Below the pieces are notes generated by a model that did not search any database, was not told the origin of the DNA, and was given only the letters and a program-made list of their open reading frames with translations. This document shows, piece by piece, positions 1-7,665 of a stretch of DNA of 64,000 nt. Numbering within the stretch: the stretch's first letter is position 1; each line of letters starts with the position of its first letter. Source of the stretch: Micromonospora fulviviridis (lineage in GTDB: Bacteria > Actinomycetota > Actinomycetes > Mycobacteriales > Micromonosporaceae); the NCBI RefSeq assembly GCF_014648395.1, contig NZ_BMRA01000001.1, forward strand, positions 372,001-436,000, read 5' to 3'. Both the position numbers and the translations under genes were made by a program.

Positions 1-410
1 TGCCCGCCGACCCGCTCGCCGGGTCGCCCGCCACGATCACCGTGACGACGGCCGCCGGTGGTCACCTGACCTCGGTCGCCTACTCCTGGGCACACCCGGA
101 CGACGGGCCGCAGGACGGCCTGCTCGTCGTCGGGGCCGGCGACCAGGAGGGCGCACTGGTCGCGGTGTGGGGCGACTCGTGGCACCAGCAGCCCACGCCG
201 ATGTCGTTGACCGGAGGCCCGGGACCCGACGGGACGTTCGAGCTGAGGGGCGAGTACGGCGGCGGCTGGGCGTGGCGGATCGTGTTCGACACGGCAGACG
301 CCGAGCGTCTGCGCATGCGGATGGACAACGTGATCCCCGCCGACCAGGCCACCGCCGAGATGCCCGCCGGGCCGTATCCGGTCATGGTCGCCGAGGTCAG
401 CCGCGCCTGA
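1..410 (+). CDS. DUF1579-like hypothetical protein, 5' end outside window
   Basis: Only the 3' part is present. The frame is already open at base 3, and the apparent ATG/ACG-rich start region has no ribosome binding site, so the gene begins upstream of the window. The visible 136 residues are a small soluble beta-rich domain. Its motifs WGDSWHQ, GGGWAWRI and GPYPVMVAE fit the DUF1579 family, whose function is unknown. No signal peptide or membrane segment is visible. It converges with the phosphoesterase gene, with 20 bp between the stop codons. Family assignment rests on motif memory only. Confidence 0.7.
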   Translation, partial: PADPLAGSPATITVTTAAGGHLTSVAYSWAHPDDGPQDGLLVVGAGDQEGALVAVWGDSWHQQPTPMSLTGGPGPDGTFELRGEYGGGWAWRIVFDTADAERLRMRMDNVIPADQATAEMPAGPYPVMVAEVSRA

Positions 411-430
411 CCTCGGCGCCGCTCACCCTG

Positions 431-1177
431 TCACTCGGGCGCCGTCCGCACGTGGGTGGTGAGGGTGCCCTCGTCGTCGAGGACGTGGAACATCACGCCC
501 GGCGGGTCGGTCAGGTCGGCCGTGTTGGCCCACGTGAGCTCGTCGGTGGTGGTCCACGGCATGCGGGTCGTGGACACCACGCCGGGCGCCGCGAGCAGCG
601 GCCGACCGGCGAACGACCCCGCGGCGGCATCGTGGGCGTGTCCGCAGAGGACCGCGGCCACCCCGGGGGCCTGCTGAACTATCGCGGCGAACTCGTCGGC
701 GTTGCCGAGCCGGATGCTGTCGACCAGCGGGTTGTGCAGACGGATCGGATGGTGGTGCAGCCCGACGACGACGGGCGCGTCAGCCTCGGCCAGGACCCCG
801 CGCAGCCATTCCAGGGTCTCGGGAGCGAGCCGACCGTCATCGCGGCCGGGGATGGTGGAGTCGCAGAGAGCGAACAGGACGTCACCCACCCGGTGAAGCT
901 GGTTGATCGGCGCGTCGCCGTCGGTTCCCAACAGCACGTTCCGGTACGCCGACCGGTCGTCGTGGTTGCCGGGCAGCATGAGCACCGGAACGTCGGCGAC
1001 GAGTTCGGCCTTGACCTCCTGGTACTCCGAGATCTCGCCGTGGTCGGCCAGGTCACCGGAGACCAGGATCATGTCGATGTCGCAGCCACGCAGGTAGCGC
1101 ATCACCCGCCGGGTCCGGGCGAGGGCGCGTTCACCGCCGTCGAGGTGGGTGTCGCTGATGTGCGCGATGATCATCAT
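431..1177 (-). CDS. CpdA-like class III metallophosphoesterase
   Basis: A calcineurin-like phosphodiesterase of the 3',5'-cAMP phosphodiesterase type. The metal-binding motifs appear in order: DTH at residues 9-11, GD at 41-42, GNHD at 70-73, a HHHP run near 147 and GHAH near 187. These supply the two-metal centre that cleaves phosphodiesters. It is cytosolic, with no signal peptide. I chose the ATG at 1177, which gives the usual family N-terminus reaching straight into the first strand; an upstream in-frame ATG would add 14 unlikely residues. The length (248 aa) is normal. The substrate could be cAMP or another small phosphodiester. Confidence 0.85.
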   Translation of the reverse strand: MMIIAHISDTHLDGGERALARTRRVMRYLRGCDIDMILVSGDLADHGEISEYQEVKAELVADVPVLMLPGNHDDRSAYRNVLLGTDGDAPINQLHRVGDVLFALCDSTIPGRDDGRLAPETLEWLRGVLAEADAPVVVGLHHHPIRLHNPLVDSIRLGNADEFAAIVQQAPGVAAVLCGHAHDAAAGSFAGRPLLAAPGVVSTTRMPWTTTDELTWANTADLTDPPGVMFHVLDDEGTLTTHVRTAPE

Positions 1178-1318
1178 GCACCGATGGTGCGCATCGCCGG
1201 GCCGCCGCGGTAGCACCAATCGCCCTCGGGTGGTCCGGTCATCGCACCATCAGCAGCGGCGTGCTTCGCGACCCGAGCGCCGGGCAGTGACCGGCAGGGC
1301 ATCGTTGCTGGCCCGCTC

Positions 1319-1324
1319 TAGAGT
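1319..1324 (+). promoter_or_regulatory. -10 box TAGAGT for a leaderless transcript
   Basis: TAGAGT fits the actinobacterial -10 consensus TANNNT and lies 6 nt before the GTG at 1331. That spacing places the transcription start at or next to the start codon. There is no Shine-Dalgarno sequence. Confidence 0.45.
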
Positions 1325-1330
1325 CCAGCC

Positions 1331-1777
1331 GTGAACCGTCGACGGCCGAGCCGAACCCTCCTGCGGCTGTTCTCGATGTTCGGCCTGGTCTTCGCGATCG
1401 CGCTCACGGCGCTGGCGACCTGGTCGATGGCGGACGACCGTCGCGGATCAGAGACGGTCGCCAAGGTGCTGGACGTCGAGCATCGCGGAGCGAGAACCTT
1501 CCTGACGGTTCGGTACACCACGAGTCATGGCGAGGTGTGCCAGGCGGACTTCCGCGTCTCGGTCGACGCGAACCGGGCCGTGAGCACCGGCGACCGCATC
1601 CGCGTCCGTCACGCCAGGAGCGACCCGTGCCTCAGAGTGCGTGAGGTCGGCGATCAATCCGGCTGGCTGATCATCCTCGTCGCCGTGGCACTCCTGATCA
1701 CGTTCGGCATCCTGACCTACCTCTCGTGGCGTCGGCCCCGCCCACCGCTCCCACTCCGATACGCGGGCATGCCGTAG
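1331..1777 (+). CDS. DUF3592 membrane protein
   Basis: A 148-residue membrane protein with one hydrophobic helix near residues 13-32, a central extracytoplasmic domain of about 80 residues, and a second helix near 113-133. The domain (VAKVLDVEHRG, LTVRYTT) fits DUF3592, which is found between two membrane helices in many bacteria and has no known activity. Two cysteines in the domain could form a disulfide. The GTG start follows a TANNNT box by 6 nt, so translation is probably leaderless. It is divergent from the phosphoesterase gene and appears monocistronic. The 208 bp between it and the VOC gene hold no gene I can support. Confidence 0.7.
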   Translation: MNRRRPSRTLLRLFSMFGLVFAIALTALATWSMADDRRGSETVAKVLDVEHRGARTFLTVRYTTSHGEVCQADFRVSVDANRAVSTGDRIRVRHARSDPCLRVREVGDQSGWLIILVAVALLITFGILTYLSWRRPRPPLPLRYAGMP

Positions 1778-1985
1778 CGACACGGACGAGGTCGGCTTGA
1801 GCCGGGTCCGCCGGCAGCCTGCCTGTCGACTGACGCGCGACGCGTCCGCCAACCGATCCGCGCCCACCTCAGCGCGTTGACCGCGGCAGATCCGGACGTG
1901 CCGAGGTACTCGTAGCCGATGCCGGCCAGGGTGCGTCGCAGAATCCGGGCTCGTGGCGGGAGCGAGCGGATGACGAGGGTCTGGG

Positions 1986-2720
1986 TCAGCCTGGGGCAAG
2001 GAGGCAGAACTCGTTGCCTTCCGGGTCGGCGAGGACCGTCCACGGGATATCGTGATCCAGGTCGATGGCGGCAGCGCCAAGCGTCCGCAGCCTGGCCGCC
2101 TCGGCCTCCGGGTCGTCACCCGGGTATGGGCGGACGTCGAGATGGACGCGGTTCCACACGGTCTTCACGTCGGGTGTGCGGATGAACTGCAGATATGGAC
2201 CGACGCCCTTGGCGGAACGCAGTAACGCGTTGTGGTCGGTCACCTCGTGCAGCGTCCAGTCCATGGCCTTGCCCCAGAAGCCGGCCATGGCTCGCGGATC
2301 GGCGCAGTCGACCACTACCGCGGCGATCGGTCCGGTGTCTCGGTAGAGCGGTCGGGGGTCCAGCACGCAGAACTCGTTGCCCTCCGGGTCGGCCATGACC
2401 GTCCATGGCACGTCGCCCTGGCCTACGTCGGCGGATGTTGCGCCGAGATCCTTCAGGCGCGTGACCACCTCCGCCTGATGGGCCGCCGAGGTGGTGGCGA
2501 GGTCGACGTGCACGCGGTTCTTCACCGTCTTGGGTTCCGGGGAAGCGATGAGGTCGAGGCAGACGGCGACGGGGTCGGGGTAGACGAAGCCCTCAGGTTC
2601 GAGGTTGGTCACGCCGGGGCCCTCGCTGGAGACTCCCCAGCCGAGCGCCTCCGCCCAGAAACCGCCCAGCGCGGAGTCGTCCCGAGCCTTCATGTTGACC
2701 TGAACAAGCCGCGTTGCCAT
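1986..2720 (-). CDS. VOC family protein with two glyoxalase-like domains
   Basis: A 244-aa protein made of two tandem vicinal-oxygen-chelate modules (about residues 1-120 and 125-244). Each ends in the same signature, PWTV(M/L)ADPEGNEFC, typical of the glyoxalase_6 group. Such proteins bind a metal or bleomycin-type ligand, or act as uncharacterised dioxygenase/lyase folds, so no substrate can be named. The ATG at 2720 was chosen because the first beta-alpha unit (LVQVNMKARD) starts immediately after it; the frame stays open far upstream through the tRNA gene, which is not coding. It is probably monocistronic. Confidence 0.8.
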   Translation of the reverse strand: MATRLVQVNMKARDDSALGGFWAEALGWGVSSEGPGVTNLEPEGFVYPDPVAVCLDLIASPEPKTVKNRVHVDLATTSAAHQAEVVTRLKDLGATSADVGQGDVPWTVMADPEGNEFCVLDPRPLYRDTGPIAAVVVDCADPRAMAGFWGKAMDWTLHEVTDHNALLRSAKGVGPYLQFIRTPDVKTVWNRVHLDVRPYPGDDPEAEAARLRTLGAAAIDLDHDIPWTVLADPEGNEFCLLAPG

Positions 2721-2816
2721 GCCGACGATGCTAGCCGCAGTCCTGCACATCAAGATCAGCCGTACTTGTCTCGGCATGAGAGGAGGTTGCGACGCCGTGA
2801 GCTGCTGTACAAGATC

Positions 2817-2850
2817 AAAAAGGCCGTCTCCCACCACGGGAAACGGCCTT
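2817..2850 (-). terminator. Rho-independent terminator of tRNA-Ala
   Basis: On the minus strand a stem AAGGCCGT/ACGGCCTT with an inner TTCCC/GGGAG extension and a GTGGT loop is followed directly by a run of T. It sits 9 bp downstream of the tRNA 3' end. Confidence 0.85.
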
Positions 2851-2859
2851 CGAACTGGG

Positions 2860-2933
2860 TGGAGCTGAGGGGATTTGAACCCCTGACCCCCTCGATGCGA
2901 ACGAGGTGCGCTACCGGTCTGCGCCACAGCCCC
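2860..2933 (-). tRNA. tRNA-Ala (anticodon CGC)
   Basis: A full cloverleaf folds on the minus strand: acceptor GGGGCTG/CAGCTCC, D-arm GCGC/GCGC, anticodon stem CCTCG/CGAGG around the 7-nt loop TTCGCAT, and T-arm AGGGG-TTCAAAT-CCCCT. Anticodon CGC reads GCG alanine codons, which are abundant in this genome. The gene is 74 nt without CCA; the 3' end is not followed by an encoded CCA, so CCA must be added enzymatically. Confidence 0.95.
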
Positions 2934-3040
2934 TCCGCTGGCGTACCAGCGTCGGTCCCACCCGGCTTGCACCGGGCGGGCCGGCGACAAGGCTAACAGG
3001 TTCCGCGCCTCCGAAGCGAACCACCCCGCCGCCCGAGCAG

Positions 3041-3086
3041 ATCTTGGAGGGAAAAGGCCCCCAGAGGGGCCCAAACCCTCCAAGAT
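3041..3086. repeat. Nested long inverted repeat, terminator-like
   Basis: Perfect 11-bp outer arms (ATCTTGGAGGG/CCCTCCAAGAT) enclose an inner GGCCCC/GGGGCC stem. The element ends 12 bp after the RibD-like gene stop codon (minus strand) and probably terminates that transcript. It resembles the hairpins at 23543-23584 and 32854-32913 in style. Confidence 0.55.
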
Positions 3087-3098
3087 CCACGGCGGAGC

Positions 3099-3650
3099 TC
3101 AGGCGGGGGCGTAGGTCAGGTTGAGGACGCCGCTCTTGAAGGTGGCGCTGTCGAGCAGGCGCAGGGGGCAGGTCGGCGTGTCCTCGAAGAGGCGCTGGCC
3201 GCGTCCCACGGCGATCGGGTGGACCAGCAGCCGCAGCTCGTCCAACAGCCCGTTGGCCAGCAGCCACCGGACCGTCGTGGCGCCGCCCGACATGGCGATC
3301 TCCTCGTCGGTCTGCTCCTTGATCTCCCGCAGCCGCGCCGCGACCTGGTCGGAGTCGCCGGAGATCAGGTGCGAGTTCTGCCAGGTCGTCTCGGTGAGGG
3401 TGTTGGACAGCACGTACTTCGGCACCGAGTTGATGAACGACGCGAAGTCGATGTCGTCCCCGGTCTGGTTCGGCCAGTACTCCGACCACTCCTGGTACTG
3501 CGTGCGCCCCATCAGGAACGCCGTGGTCGCCTCCACCCCGCGGCCGACGGCGGCGCCCATCTCGTCGTCGAAGTAGGGGAAGTGCCACTGGTCGGGCCGC
3601 TCCACGACACCGTCCAGCGAGATGAAGAAGTTCGACACGATCTTGGCCAT
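3099..3650 (-). CDS. Dihydrofolate reductase family protein (RibD C-terminal type)
   Basis: A 183-aa single-domain protein of the RibD C-terminal/DHFR fold. It starts with the typical KIVSNFFISLDG strand-loop and has FLMGRTQY near residue 47 and the NADPH-loop motif MSGGATTVRWLL near 117. Members reduce pteridine or pyrimidine-like substrates with NADPH, but stand-alone paralogues such as this (YwjB type) have no assigned substrate. The ATG at 3650 is preceded by GGGAGCC; an upstream start would add 11 residues not seen in the family. It is probably monocistronic, bounded downstream by the hairpin at 3041-3086. Confidence 0.8.
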   Translation of the reverse strand: MAKIVSNFFISLDGVVERPDQWHFPYFDDEMGAAVGRGVEATTAFLMGRTQYQEWSEYWPNQTGDDIDFASFINSVPKYVLSNTLTETTWQNSHLISGDSDQVAARLREIKEQTDEEIAMSGGATTVRWLLANGLLDELRLLVHPIAVGRGQRLFEDTPTCPLRLLDSATFKSGVLNLTYAPA

Positions 3651-3745
3651 CACGGGCTCCCCTGTCCGCGGCCGGCTCCGCACCGGCCCTCACCAACCCG
3701 TCGGACGAGACCCGCCGGATTCGACAACACCGGCAGAAAAACTTT

Positions 3746-4525
3746 TTAGGCGCCCCGCCCGCTCTGGTACGGCCGCCCCCGCAGGCCACCCGCCCGGCGG
3801 TAGGAAACCGAGCCGCCGCTCGCCGCGGGCGGCAGGTCCGCGGGCCGGTCCAGCCCCATGGCGGTACGCCGGACCGCCTCGCGCTGAGCCGCCAGCCGGC
3901 GCTGCGCCTCCCGCCGGGCGGCGGCACGCCGCGCCTGCTCGCGGCGCACCTCGGCCTGGCGGGCGGCCAGCCACGCCGCCTCCCGGGCCTCCGCGCGCCG
4001 CCGCCGGCGCTCGGCCAGGGCCCGCTGCCGCAGGTGTACGACGTACGCCACGAGCAGGGCGCCGGTGACCGAGACACTGATCCAGAACCCGGGGCTGACG
4101 AGCACCACGCCGATCAGTTCGACGAAGTTGAGCAGCAGCAGCGCGGCGAGCACCCGGCGCCGGCGGTAGATCGCCGGGGTGTGCTGCCGGCGCTTCGGCG
4201 GGTGCCGTCGGCGGGACCTGGCCGGGGCGGGCTGCACCGACCGGAGCCGGCCCGAGCGACGGCGGGCGGGCGGCGCCGACACCGGCCGGGCGAGACCACC
4301 CGTACCGGAGTCTTCACTGAGGGTGACGACGAGGGAGCGCGGCGGGTGCACCGGCCGCCGTCCGGGCACGGTGCGACGCCGACGGCGGCGCTGGAGCACC
4401 CGGGCCGTCGACTGCGCCCGCTCCGCCACTAGCCGCTCGGTGGCGTCGTACCGGCGGACCAGCGCCGGCGCGAGGGCGAGCAGACCGGCGGCGGCGAGGA
4501 CGGCGAGGAGCACCGAGGTCGGCAC
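3746..4525 (-). CDS. glpR: GlpR/SepX, divisome membrane receptor of Glp
   Basis: A 259-aa membrane protein with a hydrophobic segment at residues 3-21, a long basic linker, two helices around 130-170 and an Arg/Ala-rich coiled coil to about residue 225. Position and architecture match the actinobacterial protein known as SepX in Streptomyces and GlpR in corynebacteria, which binds the gephyrin-like protein Glp and helps build the division ring with FtsZ. Its place as last gene after galU-glp-rimJ is the conserved order. GTG at 4525 has GGAGG six bases upstream; GTG at 4531 is an alternative. A 184-bp gap separates it from rimJ, so it may also have its own promoter. Confidence 0.8.
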   Translation of the reverse strand: MPTSVLLAVLAAAGLLALAPALVRRYDATERLVAERAQSTARVLQRRRRRRTVPGRRPVHPPRSLVVTLSEDSGTGGLARPVSAPPARRRSGRLRSVQPAPARSRRRHPPKRRQHTPAIYRRRRVLAALLLLNFVELIGVVLVSPGFWISVSVTGALLVAYVVHLRQRALAERRRRRAEAREAAWLAARQAEVRREQARRAAARREAQRRLAAQREAVRRTAMGLDRPADLPPAASGGSVSYRRAGGLRGRPYQSGRGA

Positions 4526-4709
4526 CCTCACCCCTCCCGTCACCAAGTTCGGGGCGAGCGCCACACGACCGCAACTTCTTCCGTCGCCCGTCGTTTACGG
4601 CGCAGATCGTGCGGGCAGGCAGCGCTTGCCACAGCTTGCAGTTACTTGAGGTTACGGGCCGCCGACCCACTTCACCGTGCGCCGCGCCGGGCGTGGCGGG
4701 TGGGACGCT

Positions 4710-5354
4710 TCACCCGCGCTTGTCACGTACGCGGTGCCACCGGGCCAGCAGGCCGCCCTCGGCGGCCACTTCCTCACTGGTCATCGCGTATCCGATGTGG
4801 TCCCGCCAGGCGCCGTCGATGTGCATGTAGCGCACGTGGTAGGCCTCCTCGCGGAAGCCGAGCTTCTCCACCACCCGGCGGGACGGCTGGTTCTCCGGCC
4901 GGATGTTGACCTCGATCCGGTGCAGCCCGCCGGGGCCGAACGCGTGGTCCACGGCCAGGGCCACCGCCGTGGGGATGACACCGCGACCGGCCACTCGGGA
5001 GTCCACCCAGTAGCCCACGTAGCCGGAGCAGAACGCGCGCCGCACGATGCTGCCCACGTTGAGGTGGCCGACCAGCCGCTCCTCGCCGTTCTCGCGCAGG
5101 CAGACCGCGAACGGCATGCCGTCGCCGGTCCGCGCGGACCTCCGCTGGTCGGCGTGGACGTAGCGGAACGCGGACGGCGAGTTCGTCTCGTCCCAGCTGC
5201 CCGGCAGGTGGGACTCCCAGGGGGACAGCCAGGCCCGGTTGGCCCGCCGGATCTCCGACCAGGCCAGCGCGTCGGATCGCCGGTACGGCCGCAGCACCAC
5301 CGGACCGTCCACCAGCACCGCCGGCCATCCTGGCGGCCGTCGGAACCAGCTCAC
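4710..5354 (-). CDS. rimJ: GNAT N-acetyltransferase, RimJ/RimL-like
   Basis: A 214-aa GNAT acetyltransferase of the RimJ/RimL group, which use acetyl-CoA to acetylate N-termini of ribosomal or other proteins. Seen: the core strand VLRPYRRSDALAW near residue 20, the acetyl-CoA loop region YWVDSRVAGRGVIPTAV near 118, and the motif B helix RRVVEKLGFREEA near 160. The start ATG overlaps the glp stop by 4 bp (ATGA), indicating translational coupling within the galU-glp-rimJ operon. The same gene is in this position in mycobacteria (Rv0995). The true acceptor in actinobacteria is not established. Confidence 0.85.
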   Translation of the reverse strand: MSWFRRPPGWPAVLVDGPVVLRPYRRSDALAWSEIRRANRAWLSPWESHLPGSWDETNSPSAFRYVHADQRRSARTGDGMPFAVCLRENGEERLVGHLNVGSIVRRAFCSGYVGYWVDSRVAGRGVIPTAVALAVDHAFGPGGLHRIEVNIRPENQPSRRVVEKLGFREEAYHVRYMHIDGAWRDHIGYAMTSEEVAAEGGLLARWHRVRDKRG

Positions 5355-6664
5355 CGGCGCCGATCCAACAGGAGCACGTCCACCGTGGAACCCGCCGCCG
5401 CAGTGGTGACCCGCTCGCCGAGGACGAGCAGCCCGTTCGCCTCGGCCAGGCCGGACAGGGTGAACGGCCCACCGGCGAGCGGCTGCACCGTGTAACCCCC
5501 GCCGCGCCGCTCGGCGACGTGCGCCGGGCGGAACTCGCGCAGCCCCACCGGGGACGAGACCGTCTCCAGCAGGTGCGCCCGGACGCTGGGCCGGAACACC
5601 GGCTCGGCGCCGGCCAGCAGCTGGATGGCGGGACGGGCCAGCACCTCGAAGCCGATCAGCGCCGCGCCGGGCTCACCGGGAAGACACACCACCGGCACCT
5701 CCTCGGCGCCGACCGTACCGAATCCGAGGGCCGTTCCGGGATAGAGGGCGACCTCGCTGAAGGTGACCGGCCCGGCCCGGCCGCCCTCCTTGCGGGACAG
5801 GATCCGGCGGACCATGTCGCCGGGGCCGGTGCCCGTGCCGCCGGTGGTGATGATCAGGTCGGCCCGCAGGGTCTGGTCCTCCAGCAGGCCGCGCAGCGCC
5901 TCCGGGTCGTCGTCGCAGATCCCGACCCGGTACGCCAGCGCGCCCGCCTCGGCCGCCGCGGCGGTCAGCGCGTGCGAGTTGGTGTCCACCACCTGGCCGG
6001 GCTGGCTGCCCCGGCCCACGTCGACCAGCTCGTCGCCGGTGGCCACGATGACCACCCGCGGGCTGGGCCGGACCACCACGTGCCCGATGCCGGTGGCGGC
6101 GAAGACCGCGACCAGGGCGGGTGAGACGTACGTGCCGGCGCGGGCGAGCAGCGTGCCGGTGGGCAGTTCCTCGCCGGCGCGGCGGACGCCGTACCCCCGC
6201 TTGGGGGCGCGGAAGATCTCCACGGCGGCCATGCCCTGGTCGGTCCACTCCACCGGGACGACCACGTCCGCGCCGATGGGCAGCGGCGCGCCCGCCGCCA
6301 CCGAGAAGCAGGAGCCGGGGGTGAGCCGCACCGGCCGCCAGCTCGCCGCGCCCAGGTCGCCGACCACGTTGAGCCGGATGCTGCGACCACCGGGGATACC
6401 GGAGGGGGCCGGGACGTAGCCCGGCCCCCGGCTCCCTCCGGAGATGTCCTCCCAGCGCGCGGCGTACCCGTCCACCGCCGCCTGGTCGAAGGCGGGGTAC
6501 GAGTGCGGCGCGACCACGTCCTCGGCGAGGACGTTGCCGTACGCCTGGGTGAGGTCGAGGTCGAGCGGAGGCAGCGCCCGTAACCTGCGCAGCACGCTGC
6601 CCAGGTAGTCGGCGAGCGGCGTCAACTCGTTCGCGGCCGCCTCGGCGTCGGCCGTCGCCGTCAT
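5351..6664 (-). CDS. glp: Glp, gephyrin-like molybdotransferase (MoeA family) linked to cell division
   Basis: A 437-aa MoeA/gephyrin-family protein. Domains in order: linker/E-domain with YPAFDQAAVDGYA near residue 60, the central MoaB/MogA-like domain with VATGDELVDVG near 210 and TTGGTGTGPGD near 275, and a C-terminal beta domain. MoeA inserts molybdate into molybdopterin. In Corynebacteriales the paralogue in this locus (Glp) instead binds FtsZ and the receptor GlpR. It overlaps both galU and rimJ by 4 bp, so the three are one translationally coupled unit. Molybdenum insertase activity is possible but not implied by the context, as no other moa/moe genes are here. Confidence 0.85.
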   Translation of the reverse strand: MTATADAEAAANELTPLADYLGSVLRRLRALPPLDLDLTQAYGNVLAEDVVAPHSYPAFDQAAVDGYAARWEDISGGSRGPGYVPAPSGIPGGRSIRLNVVGDLGAASWRPVRLTPGSCFSVAAGAPLPIGADVVVPVEWTDQGMAAVEIFRAPKRGYGVRRAGEELPTGTLLARAGTYVSPALVAVFAATGIGHVVVRPSPRVVIVATGDELVDVGRGSQPGQVVDTNSHALTAAAAEAGALAYRVGICDDDPEALRGLLEDQTLRADLIITTGGTGTGPGDMVRRILSRKEGGRAGPVTFSEVALYPGTALGFGTVGAEEVPVVCLPGEPGAALIGFEVLARPAIQLLAGAEPVFRPSVRAHLLETVSSPVGLREFRPAHVAERRGGGYTVQPLAGGPFTLSGLAEANGLLVLGERVTTAAAGSTVDVLLLDRRR

Positions 6665-7656
6665 GTACGGGCACCGCCGGACGCGTCACGGATCCCGTTC
6701 AGGATGGCCGCGCTGACGGTCTCGTCGCCGTTGTTGACGAACTCGGTGAGCCACTTGCGGAACTCGGCGCCCAGGTCCTCGCGCTCGACGGCGATCTGCA
6801 CGACGGTCTGGAGATAGCCGAGCGGCATGCCGGTGTCGTAGCGGGTGCCCCGGTAGACGATGGCGTGCACCGGCACCCCCTCGTTGCGCAGGATCTCCAT
6901 GGCGTCGGTCAGCTGGATCTCGCCCCCGCTGCCCGGCTCGGTGCGCCGGATCGCGTCGAAGATCTTCCCCGGGAGCACGTACCGGCCGAGGACGGCGAGG
7001 TTGCTCGGCGCGTCCTCCGGCTTCGGCTTCTCCACCATGCCGGTGACCTTGACGACCTCGGCGAGGTCGCCGAACTCGTCACCGGCCGGCTCGACGGAGG
7101 CGATGCCGTAGCGCGAGGTCTCCGCCGGGTCGACCTCGAAGAAGGCCAGCACGATGCCGCCGGTGCGGGCCTGGAGCTCCAGCATGGCCGGCAGCAGCGG
7201 CTCGGACGGCTTGACGAACTCGTCGCCGAGCAGCACCGCGAAGGGCGCGTCGCCGACGTGCGACTCGGCGTACCCGACGGCGTGGCCGAGGCCGAGCTGC
7301 TCGGGCTGGCGGCAGGTGTAGATCTCGGCCAGCTCTTCGGGGCGGCGTACGGCCTCCAGCAGGTCCGGCTTGCTCTCCAGCCGCGCCTCCAGGTCGGGCC
7401 GGCGGTCGAAGTGGTCCACCATCGACGTCTTGCCGCGCCCGGTGACCAGCAGCACGTCGGTCAGACCGGCCTGGGCGGCCTCCTCGACGATGTACTGGAG
7501 CACCGGCCGGTCGACGACCGGCAGCAGCTCCTTGGGGACCGCCTTCGTGGCCGGCAGGAACCGGGTGGCCAGGCCGGCGGCCGGGATGACGGCCTTGACC
7601 GCGCGGGAGCGACCGGTCGCGGCGGTCGCTGAGGGGCTCGCTGAGTGCTCCGACAT
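6661..7656 (-). CDS. galU: UTP-glucose-1-phosphate uridylyltransferase
   Basis: Makes UDP-glucose from UTP and glucose-1-phosphate for envelope glycans and trehalose. The nucleotide-binding signature AVIPAAGLATRFLPATKAVPKELLP lies at about residues 22-46. VLLGDEFV near 142 (metal site), VEKPKP near 190 and the sugar-binding GGEIQLTDA near 245 follow. Length (331 aa) is slightly above typical owing to a Ser/Ala-rich N-terminal tail of 20 residues. It starts 9 bp after the diguanylate cyclase stop and overlaps glp by 4 bp, so all five genes from 9909 down to 3746 can be read as one unit. Confidence 0.92.
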   Translation of the reverse strand: MSEHSASPSATAATGRSRAVKAVIPAAGLATRFLPATKAVPKELLPVVDRPVLQYIVEEAAQAGLTDVLLVTGRGKTSMVDHFDRRPDLEARLESKPDLLEAVRRPEELAEIYTCRQPEQLGLGHAVGYAESHVGDAPFAVLLGDEFVKPSEPLLPAMLELQARTGGIVLAFFEVDPAETSRYGIASVEPAGDEFGDLAEVVKVTGMVEKPKPEDAPSNLAVLGRYVLPGKIFDAIRRTEPGSGGEIQLTDAMEILRNEGVPVHAIVYRGTRYDTGMPLGYLQTVVQIAVEREDLGAEFRKWLTEFVNNGDETVSAAILNGIRDASGGART

Positions 7657-7665
7657 GTCGCGAGA

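Noticed and set aside
1778..1985. Possible gene remnant between the DUF3592 and VOC genes
   Set aside because: A minus-strand frame reads ARILRRTLAGIGYEYLG, but it has no start signal, runs into the neighbouring VOC gene and shows no recognisable family. Nothing supportable.
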